DNA of 64,000 bases, taken from NCBI GenBank assembly GCA_004352715.1, contig SCFE01000006.1:2243217-2307216 (forward strand), written 5' to 3'. A program made the position numbers and the translations under genes. Numbering within the stretch: the stretch's first letter is position 1; every line of letters begins with the position of its first letter. Origin of the DNA: Hofstenia miamia. Its lineage: Eukaryota; Xenacoelomorpha; Acoela. The notes below the pieces were generated by a model. The model saw only the letters and a list, made by a program, of their open reading frames with translations. It did not search any database and was not told where the DNA came from. Positions 55,020 through 64,000 of this stretch are shown piece after piece.

Positions 55020-56304
55020 GTGTTTAAAGTTTATTTGAGACTGACAGCATAAAGTTACTAACATCATTCATAGAAAACAGAAAACAAAGAGTTCGAATTG
55101 ATAATATTTATTCAAAATATATTACGCCACAGCGAGGAATCCCTCAAGGCTCTGTGTTAGGCCCTATTCTCTTTGTTTTATACGTCAACGACATACAAAA
55201 TTTCATAAACTGCGAGGTACTCCAGTATGCAGACGACACTTGTCTTATTTCACGGGATTCAAGTCCAATTACTGCATCAAGAACACTTCAAAATAATATT
55301 AATAACATCATAGTATATTTCAAAAGTAACCAACTGAGAATAAATGCAAGCAAGACCCAATTCACTATCTTTACATCACATGAACAGCAACAACTACGTA
55401 GGAATATTAAATTAAACATAGATGAATCCAGTGAGCCAATAGAACAAACAGATAGTGTGACATATTTGGGTGTTGAGATCGACACAAAATTTACATTTGA
55501 AAACTTTGTATCCAGTAAGATCAGGAAAATGTCCAGAGGCATACAATACCTAAAACAAATAAGGCACATTACCACAGACAAGCAAATATTACAGGCCTTT
55601 GTGAGTAGCCACTTAGTTTATGCATGTAATTAAGTTTAAGTATAGAACAGCATGAGAGGTTAAACAAGGTAGTTACTTGGTCCTTGACAACACTATACAA
55701 TATCAATAAACAAATGACGGGTGAGAAGCTACAAGAGATTCAAATGCTAGCGCCAAAGTTTTACATTCAATATGCTAGCCTGGTTACCATGTATAAGTAC
55801 AGTAATCAATTGACAGGTTCTTTAAATTTCCTTGATAATTACCTCATGCTAAATAATCGTACAAGTAAATGTATAATTGCCAGTAAAATAAAATGCTCAC
55901 ATTGGAATAGATCGTTTACAACAGCTGCAAGCAGAAATTGGAATAGTCTACCACAAGAGATCAGAGATTCTAAATCATTAAATGTATTTAAAAGAAAACT
56001 TAAACAAAATTTACTTGCACATCAAAAAATAATAGGCAGTTCAAAGAAACTAAACACCTGGCAGAACAGTTTAAATAATGCTTTTTAATTTTTTTAAACA
56101 GTTTAGTATGTGTTATTTTATTTGTAAATTTTTAGCTTGTTTATTGTCTGTGTTTTCTTGTTGCGTGTGCTACCATTTTTGTAAATATGTATATATGTAT
56201 ATTGTATATATTGTATATTTTTTTGCAGATTTGTTGGTGTATGCAGCATGGGAATATGGAATTGATAAATAAAGTTATTGATTATTATTATTATTATTAT
56301 TATA
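55020..56304 (+). mobile_element. 5'-truncated LINE (Jockey/CR1-like) with RT, thumb and (ATT)n tail
   Basis: Coding similarity starts about 55030 (ETDSIKLLTSFIENRKQRVR), with GIPQGSVLGPILFVLYVND and LQYADDTCLISRD (catalytic YADD) and LRINASKTQF. A TAA at about 55630 splits off the thumb and C-terminus, which continues in 55684-56088 (RSFTTAASRNWNSLPQEIRD, LNVFKRKLKQNLL). The 3' end carries AATAAAGTTATTG and a tail of ATT repeats to about 56304, typical of this LINE group. 5' half, including any APE endonuclease, is absent. Apart from the single internal stop the frame is well kept, so it is a fairly young dead-on-arrival copy. Confidence 0.9.
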
Positions 56305-56486
56305 AAATCATTGACTCCAATACAGTTGGCTGCATATTTCTTCGAAACTTTGATAAAATCGAAGTTGAATTTAAATTTAATGTTAAATGGAACAATAATA
56401 AGACTACTCAGAATAAAATCAAGTCACTTCATTATCAGAAGTTATTTCGATTAAGCAAAGAAACATTAACTTTTGACACAAATCTT

Positions 56487-56644
56487 GTCCCCTTTAACGT
56501 ATTGCTATAATTTACAACCATATTGAGGCTGGCTACAAGAATGATTACCCCTCAGACCCCCAAAATCTAACATTTCACCCTACATGTGCTCGGGGAGGAT
56601 CAAAAAGCAATTAATCGCGTCTCGCAGTGCACATTGGCACGAGC
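56487..56644. repeat. 158-bp duplicated block, copy 1
   Basis: Identical by eye to 56722-56879 and ends at the single N at 56645. Only a 75-bp fragment (56646-56720) between two Ns separates the copies. Probably an unresolved contig overlap. Confidence 0.85.
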
Positions 56645-56645
56645 N

Positions 56646-56720
56646 TGGAGGGTGTAAATACATATTTCTTGTCAGATTTATTTTTACATGCTTCTATTTT
56701 CGTTAAAGCATTGCAAGGGG
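56646..56720. other. 75-bp fragment between two single-N joins
   Basis: Non-repeated text between N at 56645 and N at 56721; likely a small contig or an unpolished overlap end. No feature seen. Confidence 0.6.
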
Positions 56721-56721
56721 N

Positions 56722-56905
56722 GTCCCCTTTAACGTATTGCTATAATTTACAACCATATTGAGGCTGGCTACAAGAATGATTACCCCTCAGACCCCCAAAA
56801 TCTAACATTTCACCCTACATGTGCTCGGGGAGGATCAAAAAGCAATTAATCGCGTCTCGCAGTGCACATTGGCACGAGCAACCATTCTCGGGGAAATCAT
56901 GAAAG
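56722..56905. other. GC-richer island of unknown nature (includes duplicate copy 2)
   Basis: This block is clearly less AT-rich than its surroundings and contains CpG-bearing text (ATCGCGTCTCGCAG). No open frame is convincing: the best plus-strand frame gives only EAGYKNDYPSDPQNLTF before a stop. On the minus strand, GTGCCAATG followed by CGAGACGCGATTAATTGC is vaguely like the 5' stem-loop and stem I region of U4 snRNA (GCCAATGAGG...CGAGGCGCGATTATTGC, from memory). The likeness is too weak to call a gene. Confidence 0.35.
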
Positions 56906-57209
56906 CATCGTGAATTATACAAGTATTATATATTTACAGTACGATGTAATAGTGAATTTCAGACCATTCCAAGCGCAACACAAATGTTCCAAATTTCCAA
57001 TGAGATAGCCATTTGAAAATCCAATTATAATTTTTTAGAAAAAACTCTTGAGTTTAGGAGTAACTTTTGACTTAAGGGTAAGACAACTTTTATGAGAAAA
57101 TGTTGACTATATTTTGAAACTCACATTATCGCAATAGTTCAAAATTTGGCTGTAGGGTAAGAGATATGTCAATGATAGTATTGAATTTCAATTCTCTGCG
57201 ATCATGCAA

Positions 57210-57760
57210 TTTTTCGCTGACTTTATAATGAGTCACCTAAATTATGCAAATATACTTTTAAGTTATCTAAAATTGTTTTTTGTAATTCAATTAAGATGGG
57301 CAATAATTTGCTTAAAACATATCCTTCCTGAACTAAGGACTTCATTTCCAGATCATTCCTTTCCTAAGACTAGTTGAAAGTTTTAAATTCAGCGAAAATT
57401 TCCACTTTCAAATATGATTTCAATGCCTGGTTTTATTCATAAACAGATTTCCTGATCAAAATACATTACCTGCATTAAGTTTAAAAAAAAGGCTTTCAAG
57501 GAATCATTCACTATTCGAACTTGGAATGCATCTTCTAATGAGATAAATAACATTTAAAAATTGCAAGCTTTTAAGACACCCATTAAATTTTTCTTGGAAA
57601 GCACAGTCTACAATAATGATTATACACTTAGGTCTTGAATTCTCGTGGTAAATTTTCCCTAGCCTGGTAGATTTATTGTAGTGTTTGTTATATTTTTTCT
57701 ATGTATTCATCTAGTTTTATATGTTTTCTGACACAATTCAGATAAATTCCCAGTTTAATA
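57210..57760 (+). mobile_element. Decayed LINE C-terminal region and 3' tail
   Basis: Conceptual reading gives FIMSHLNYANILLSYLKL (LINE thumb, usual form LVxSHLxYAxxLW), then farther down FTIRTWNASSNEINN and LQAFKTPIKFFLES (usual form WNxLPxEIxxxxxLxxFKxxLKxxL). Stops and shifts interrupt it. The following noncoding text (CTACAATAATGATTATAC to GGTAGATTTATTGTAGT) is shared with 3777-3905. A second partial start (SNLNYANILF) occurs near 57815. Confidence 0.6.
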
Positions 57761-58029
57761 TTGATCAGATTAAAGAATTTCTTGTTAGTTTGACGATTTA
57801 ATTTTTACATGGATTAGTATGAGTAACCTTAACTATGCAAATATTTTATTTACTGAGTTAATCCATGAACTTACCTGCGTCATCCACTATTCAAATCAAA
57901 CGAGACAAAGAACATTGAAAAACTGAAATCTTTTAAATAACACATGTAATTTTAATATAAGCGAATGTATATTTCTCGCCAATCATGGCTAGGGCACAAA
58001 TTTTACAATAATGGTTATATTACGACTCG

Positions 58030-59778
58030 TCATTGAAATAGCACTAATATTTTCCCATAACCTTGGGGATGCACTGCATAGCCTTCGGAAATATTCATGT
58101 ATTAATACGCTTTCTAGTGTTATGGAAACCATTCAAAGCAATTATCTCTCTAGTTATATATTTATCTGAATAAAGACTCCTATCTTATTTCGATTTTTCA
58201 TTACCTTAAATACCTGTAAATTATCAGGCGCTCTATTATCAAAATACCTGAAAGATTTTTTTCTTAGCATTCTAAATCCTCTACTTATTATCAAATACGG
58301 AAGCTTGTTCCTCATTTCATTAGACAAGCTTCACATTAAGTTAAGCTCCTGGTGACTGCTTAATATATACAATTTCCTGAATTCTGCTGTGCTTCGTATT
58401 GGTAGATAAACAAACCTCTATCATAGCAAAACTATCTTAGAATGTTATAATTTTTGGTAAGTTATGCAATTGAAATATAAAAATCATAAATCAATTTCAG
58501 CAACCTACATTAATACGTGTCTGAATATACTCTTCAAATTAGTACCGCAGTCTGGATGGGATACAAATTTCACAAAGGTAGCATGAACAATAGCAATAAA
58601 CTGATTTCTAATTATATTTTATGCAGTAATATTTCACTAAATTGATATTCATTCTTCTTCAACAATGCTAATGCATTAGCTTAAATTTAAGGCAAATCTT
58701 TTTAGTATTGAATGTCAGAAAAGTACAACAATTGAGATTCATGAATAACTGCTAATTGATCATAAATGTGATCAAAAATGCAAATTTCATTTTCATAACG
58801 CTTTAGGAATCGTATGTCAAAATGCTTAATTGTGACGAAAAATTTCAAAATCGCAAGTAATTAATCAGTGGGTCTTATTATGAGCCTAGTACATTCAATA
58901 TAAATAAATTAACACATGTCTTTCATTTTGAATCGATCATTTTACACTGTCATATACGTTAGTTAGATGTAACTTCAATTATTCGGGTATCCTATGCTTT
59001 GTGATATCCATTGGAATTGGAATCTACTTGGATTCGACCATTGACTTTTCTAGTCGTATGCCATAATTTCTATTTCACCAAATTTCTTCATTTCTTGTTC
59101 TAGTTTTACCAAAATATGTAGTACCAGCACCAAGAAATCTCATGGGACTAGATGGTCCCACTAGGTTGTGCATTTCTTGACTACTAATAAATAATATTGC
59201 GCAATTAACATCCATAGTTTAACAATTTAGTTTCAAATTTGCAATAATGCTTCGTCAGGGAATACTTTCACAAATGGCTTAACTTGCAACAATTTGCAAA
59301 ATTTATTGAAAGTAACAATTTTGATAAATATTGTATATTGTATTTTTTGATACTAGCGATGCGGTTGTATATCAGCATTTTTGTCTATGATATTTTCTGC
59401 TTTAGCACATTGACTGCCACGGCCAAATCCAAAAAATTCTCCGTGGGCCAAACTTGTTTTTTTTGGTGATATAGATAAAAAATAGTTATAGAAATGATAT
59501 AGTACAAAAGATATTTTTCTGAAACTTGGGTGTCACACATATATGTGTGAGGTGACCTTATCTCAATATGTCATGGCACGCACATATGTGTGTAATGGCA
59601 TTCAAAGTGTTACGATGCTGTAACAGCAAATAAATTTTCTCCTTCTTCAATTATTAGCTACACTGTTCACATAAAAATCAGCTTTAATTGTAATGTGTTC
59701 ATTAATAATGAAATCTTTTCGTTATCTTTACCTTGTTAGATTGTGTGAGCATTGTTGAGTTAACATAGTTTGCATTAT
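58030..59778. repeat. 1749-bp exact duplication, copy 1
   Basis: Repeated at 59780-61528 with an offset of exactly 1750 and no difference seen; the copies are separated only by the N at 59779. No gene recognised; contains a small palindrome-rich MITE-like segment at 59406-59609. Best explained as two overlapping contig ends that were not merged. Confidence 0.95.
59406..59609. mobile_element. Possible small piggyBac-like MITE with palindromes
   Basis: Ends CACATTGACTGCCA and, inverted, CACTTTGAATGCCA are similar in 12 of 14 positions. Flanks are TTAG and TTAC, each one base from TTAA. Inside are GCCACGG...CCGTGGGC inverted copies and a perfect palindrome CACACATATATGTGTG plus CACATATGTG. Non-coding. 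An identical copy sits at 61156-61359 because of the surrounding duplication. Confidence 0.5.
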
Positions 59779-59779
59779 N

Positions 59780-61528
59780 TCATTGAAATAGCACTAATAT
59801 TTTCCCATAACCTTGGGGATGCACTGCATAGCCTTCGGAAATATTCATGTATTAATACGCTTTCTAGTGTTATGGAAACCATTCAAAGCAATTATCTCTC
59901 TAGTTATATATTTATCTGAATAAAGACTCCTATCTTATTTCGATTTTTCATTACCTTAAATACCTGTAAATTATCAGGCGCTCTATTATCAAAATACCTG
60001 AAAGATTTTTTTCTTAGCATTCTAAATCCTCTACTTATTATCAAATACGGAAGCTTGTTCCTCATTTCATTAGACAAGCTTCACATTAAGTTAAGCTCCT
60101 GGTGACTGCTTAATATATACAATTTCCTGAATTCTGCTGTGCTTCGTATTGGTAGATAAACAAACCTCTATCATAGCAAAACTATCTTAGAATGTTATAA
60201 TTTTTGGTAAGTTATGCAATTGAAATATAAAAATCATAAATCAATTTCAGCAACCTACATTAATACGTGTCTGAATATACTCTTCAAATTAGTACCGCAG
60301 TCTGGATGGGATACAAATTTCACAAAGGTAGCATGAACAATAGCAATAAACTGATTTCTAATTATATTTTATGCAGTAATATTTCACTAAATTGATATTC
60401 ATTCTTCTTCAACAATGCTAATGCATTAGCTTAAATTTAAGGCAAATCTTTTTAGTATTGAATGTCAGAAAAGTACAACAATTGAGATTCATGAATAACT
60501 GCTAATTGATCATAAATGTGATCAAAAATGCAAATTTCATTTTCATAACGCTTTAGGAATCGTATGTCAAAATGCTTAATTGTGACGAAAAATTTCAAAA
60601 TCGCAAGTAATTAATCAGTGGGTCTTATTATGAGCCTAGTACATTCAATATAAATAAATTAACACATGTCTTTCATTTTGAATCGATCATTTTACACTGT
60701 CATATACGTTAGTTAGATGTAACTTCAATTATTCGGGTATCCTATGCTTTGTGATATCCATTGGAATTGGAATCTACTTGGATTCGACCATTGACTTTTC
60801 TAGTCGTATGCCATAATTTCTATTTCACCAAATTTCTTCATTTCTTGTTCTAGTTTTACCAAAATATGTAGTACCAGCACCAAGAAATCTCATGGGACTA
60901 GATGGTCCCACTAGGTTGTGCATTTCTTGACTACTAATAAATAATATTGCGCAATTAACATCCATAGTTTAACAATTTAGTTTCAAATTTGCAATAATGC
61001 TTCGTCAGGGAATACTTTCACAAATGGCTTAACTTGCAACAATTTGCAAAATTTATTGAAAGTAACAATTTTGATAAATATTGTATATTGTATTTTTTGA
61101 TACTAGCGATGCGGTTGTATATCAGCATTTTTGTCTATGATATTTTCTGCTTTAGCACATTGACTGCCACGGCCAAATCCAAAAAATTCTCCGTGGGCCA
61201 AACTTGTTTTTTTTGGTGATATAGATAAAAAATAGTTATAGAAATGATATAGTACAAAAGATATTTTTCTGAAACTTGGGTGTCACACATATATGTGTGA
61301 GGTGACCTTATCTCAATATGTCATGGCACGCACATATGTGTGTAATGGCATTCAAAGTGTTACGATGCTGTAACAGCAAATAAATTTTCTCCTTCTTCAA
61401 TTATTAGCTACACTGTTCACATAAAAATCAGCTTTAATTGTAATGTGTTCATTAATAATGAAATCTTTTCGTTATCTTTACCTTGTTAGATTGTGTGAGC
61501 ATTGTTGAGTTAACATAGTTTGCATTAT
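59780..61528. repeat. 1749-bp exact duplication, copy 2
   Basis: Second copy of 58030-59778; after 61528 the sequence continues into unique DNA. Contains the repeat of the MITE-like segment at 61156-61359. Confidence 0.95.
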
Positions 61529-62186
61529 TTCATTGTTATTTCTTATATTAATGTAAATATGTTCGCTCAAAAAACCAATTAACTTAAATTGAAATAAGGA
61601 ACTAACGTTATATATATATATATATATATAGGAAAATAGATCTTGGATTCAACATTTTGTTTGTATCATCGTGAGTCAATATTTAAAGCCTGAACTAACC
61701 TGATTTGACCTGACCTTTCACAGCCTTAGCAATGAACATTTGTCTCAAGTGAAATGAACAAAGCTATTATTAGCATCGTTTTCAACCATGCAATCAAGAT
61801 TATTGTTGCAATGATATTACATCATAAGTTCTCTTAGTAAATAATAGTAGCACCTACTTTAACTGCTATTATATAATTATACGTTTGGTACACATTCACA
61901 GGCCATGCATTGCATTAGTTTTAAAATAAACATTAATAAGTCACGTGAATATTGTAGTTTTTTTGAATCTTTAAAGTTCACTTTAAAATTCAGAAACAAA
62001 CTATTTATTAGTTTTTGAACCTTAGATTTCATGTGTTTTATAGGCATGAGGCTTGTCATTATTTCTTGCTTTTTAGATGTACAGAACATATTTCCATTAT
62101 CTAATCATTTATATATTTAGTAATATCAACTTCCTTATTTGCAAACCTAACAACCTCAGTAATTGAAGTAACAATTAAGCTATCAC
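61529..62186. other. Upstream region of the GPCR gene
   Basis: Contains a (TA)n tract at about 61609-61630. No TATA-type promoter or 5' exon could be assigned with confidence. A 70-codon minus-strand ORF (61877-62089) has no known features. Confidence 0.45.
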
Positions 62187-63188
62187 ATGAACTCCTTCTT
62201 AGACTTATTCGGCAATTGCACAAACATTACTAAAGACAGAACTCTTCTTCTAAGTCTTGAGGCAGAATTCTTAGCATTCTGGACATTTAGTGTTATTGGA
62301 TTTGTCATAAATTTAATAGTATTTTGCTTGTTTGTGTTTTCAGCCTTTATCAAAAAATATGAGACAGTGGAATTCATGATTGTCTTAGTAACAGCATTAG
62401 ACATGTTTGGTGCTGCGGCGGTGTTCGTAGTTAGCTCAATTTATCTCTTAGATCACGTAATAATGCCTGACACCCCACAGTTCTTAATTGCCTCAAGCTT
62501 TATAATAAGCCTAGGCAATGCTACAGCTCTCTCCATTTTGTGCGTAATGGCGTTACATCGCTATTATGCAATTTGTAATAGTCACAAATATCGTCAATTT
62601 TTCAATAAGAACAACAAACTCATTTTCGTCTTTATGCCGATTTTGTTGTGGATATTTACCAGTATGAATGGATTGACAAATTCTGTTTTGCTATCATACT
62701 TTTCATATTGTAGCAAGATCATTCACTTAAATGATCACAAGTTGTATGAGACCTTAAAAATTTGCTGTTTGATAAATGTATCATTTAGTGTGAGTTTTTT
62801 AGCATTTATCACTCTACTTTATGCCTTAGTATTTCGAAAACTTCTCGGAGCATCAACATTTTTCTTAGTTGCTGTGGTTGGTGAAGATGCCAAGGAAAAG
62901 CAATCAAGAGCTAAGAAATGGCTTTTTCATTTTTCTATATTTTGGTTGCTAACATGTATTATTGTGGTCTTACAAACACTTAACAATCTTCTATGTGTAA
63001 AGTTCAGTCTTGAAGAATTTTATTCTAAATCGATGCTTTTAATAAATTTTCAATCATTAAGCTATGCATTTTCCGCTTTCTTATTTGTTTTTAACCCAAT
63101 ATTTCTGTTATGCAACAGTAATATATTTCGTAAAAGGCTTAGGCGTGGTGTTGGCTTCTTTGTTAGTAGACGACTTTCCTATGTTTGA
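62187..63188 (+). CDS. Rhodopsin-like (class A) orphan G-protein-coupled receptor, single exon
   Basis: A 333-residue intact frame with seven hydrophobic segments at about 29-54, 62-88, 99-126, 144-168, 190-217, 245-268 and 282-309. Asn-linked glycosylation is possible at NCT near residue 10 in the short extracellular N-terminus. Class A landmarks: LVTALD in TM2 (Asp 72), MALHRYYAI after TM3 (HRY in place of DRY, 124-126), Trp 155 in TM4, and FNPIFLL in TM7 (303-308, a variant of NPxxY). Missing or weak: the Cys at the top of TM3 and the Pro of the TM6 CWxP motif (FWLLTC). Intracellular loop 3 is basic (KEKQSRAKKW). It should act at the plasma membrane through G proteins; the ligand cannot be inferred. 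The start at 62187 is the first ATG of the frame and suits the N-terminus. Confidence 0.85.
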   Translation: MNSFLDLFGNCTNITKDRTLLLSLEAEFLAFWTFSVIGFVINLIVFCLFVFSAFIKKYETVEFMIVLVTALDMFGAAAVFVVSSIYLLDHVIMPDTPQFLIASSFIISLGNATALSILCVMALHRYYAICNSHKYRQFFNKNNKLIFVFMPILLWIFTSMNGLTNSVLLSYFSYCSKIIHLNDHKLYETLKICCLINVSFSVSFLAFITLLYALVFRKLLGASTFFLVAVVGEDAKEKQSRAKKWLFHFSIFWLLTCIIVVLQTLNNLLCVKFSLEEFYSKSMLLINFQSLSYAFSAFLFVFNPIFLLCNSNIFRKRLRRGVGFFVSRRLSYV

Positions 63189-63453
63189 ACTATTTATATA
63201 TGATTTGAAAAAAGTATCATCGAATACTGGTGTATTATAGAACCTTAGAAATGTTATGGCATAGTTTATGATGGACAATATTTGCTTATAGCCTAGATCA
63301 TCACATTTTTAATAGTTAAAGAAATGAAAAATTGGAAAATCACATCATTTTGTTCTTCTTCTTGACATATTTTATAGCAATCTTATACATTTATTTCATG
63401 AAAGTACATTTATTAATATATTACCTTAAAAATCTATTACAATAACTAAATAA
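63189..63453. other. Convergent 3' spacer between GPCR and coiled-coil gene
   Basis: 265 bp between two stop codons on opposite strands, so the transcripts probably overlap or end close together. It holds the candidate poly(A) signals of the minus-strand gene. Confidence 0.6.
63390..63414 (-). promoter_or_regulatory. Candidate poly(A) signals of the coiled-coil gene
   Basis: Two TTTATT hexamers (63390-63395 and 63409-63414), AATAAA on the coding strand, 40-64 nt beyond the stop codon at 63454-63456. Confidence 0.45.
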
Positions 63454-64000
63454 TTAACGGAAGTCAGTAAAAGAGCTTTGAGCAAGCCTTAGCAACATTC
63501 TGCAAGACGAAAGATTCTCCTCTAACTCAATGTTTTGATTCTTCAATATCTCGTTGGATAAAAGAAGTTCTTGTAAATAGTGATTTTTTTGTTGCTGTTC
63601 ATCTGTCAGTGATTGCACCTTATTCATTAAACTAGTAACTTTTGACGTTTGCTGCAGTCTATTTTCATTCAGCATTGCTTCATATCGCGCTTGGATATTT
63701 TCATTCTCTTCATCGCTTTTCATCAGTGATTCTTCTAAGTTTTTGTTTGCTTTTTGAGCTCTGTGCAAGAGATCTTCACTTTCTTCTAATTTACATAAAA
63801 GTGTCTCTGTTTTATTATGCAAATCATCGATTTCTCTATTAAACTTCTCGCTGTTTTCTAATACAAGCGTTTCATTTACATTCTTCACTTTTGCATGATC
63901 ATCAAGTTTCAACCTCAAGTCTTGATTCTCTTTTTTCATTTGTTCGACCTCCAGTAAATGCTTTTTCTTTTCATGATTTAGCTCTGCAGATAACTCTTCC
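63454..64000 (-). CDS. Coiled-coil protein, C-terminal part (gene runs past the window)
   Basis: The minus-strand frame is open from the window end to a TAA at 63454-63456, about 181 residues. It is highly charged with heptad-like spacing of Leu throughout (for example LRLKLDDHAKVKN, LLCKLEESEDLLHRAQKANK, LQELLLSNEILKNQNIELEE), so one long coiled coil is predicted, ending in a short RMLLRLAQSSFTDFR tail. No globular domain is visible in this part. Such proteins are commonly cytoskeletal, centrosomal or vesicle-tethering; I do not recognise this one. The frame stays open through the window edge, so at least one exon continues beyond 64000. It converges on the GPCR gene. Confidence 0.75.
   Translation of the reverse strand, partial: EELSAELNHEKKKHLLEVEQMKKENQDLRLKLDDHAKVKNVNETLVLENSEKFNREIDDLHNKTETLLCKLEESEDLLHRAQKANKNLEESLMKSDEENENIQARYEAMLNENRLQQTSKVTSLMNKVQSLTDEQQQKNHYLQELLLSNEILKNQNIELEENLSSCRMLLRLAQSSFTDFR

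Noticed and set aside
56636-56644. GGCACGAG, resembling a cDNA-cloning adaptor
   Set aside because: Eight bases can occur by chance and the sequence continues naturally at 56879-56900 in the second copy.

Overview
The window is a piece of an AT-rich animal (metazoan) genome. Genes are split by many introns with GT...(T)TTAG ends, a nuclear mitochondrial gene and a seven-transmembrane receptor are present, and most remaining space is filled by eukaryotic transposons (mariner, Tc1, piggyBac, hAT, pogo-like, several LINEs). I cannot name the species. The transposon mix and low GC suit an aquatic invertebrate, but that is inference. The assembly is draft: two 1000-N gaps (37061-38060, 51684-52683), one 62-N gap (22600-22661) and several single-N joins, four of which have the same or closely similar sequence on both sides.

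Layout. 1-2770: a TTAA-flanked MITE, a mariner 3' remnant, a LINE scrap and an internally deleted mariner with perfect ends. 4612-35770, minus strand: a large gene for DCAF1/VprBP, the substrate receptor of the CRL4 ubiquitin ligase. I assembled 26 exons whose phases all agree (4029 nt, 1342 codons plus stop); only about the first 85 residues are missing. Its introns range from 45 nt to over 3 kb and carry a Tc1 remnant, a pogo-like tail, a LINE, a piggyBac copy and two MITEs. 38891-39148, plus strand: the last exon of the mitochondrial ATP synthase c-subunit, divergent from DCAF1 across an assembly gap. 40445-61530: transposon-rich intergenic DNA with a hAT element bounded by an 8-bp target duplication, a TIR element with a misplaced hAT piece, LINEs with a restriction-like endonuclease, a zinc-finger ORF cut by a gap, a 5'-truncated LINE, an odd GC-richer island, and a 1749-bp exact duplication. 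62187-63188, plus strand: an intact single-exon rhodopsin-like GPCR. 63454-64000, minus strand: the C-terminal end of a coiled-coil protein, convergent with the GPCR.

The host genes do not form a pathway: DCAF1 is a ubiquitin ligase adaptor, the c-subunit forms the ATP synthase rotor ring, the GPCR is an orphan and the coiled-coil protein is unidentified. The most informative results are the near-complete DCAF1 model with an Arg-to-Lys change in one DDB1-binding WDXR box, several MITE families defined by TTAA or other target duplications, and the recognition that the large tandem duplications are probably assembly artefacts.
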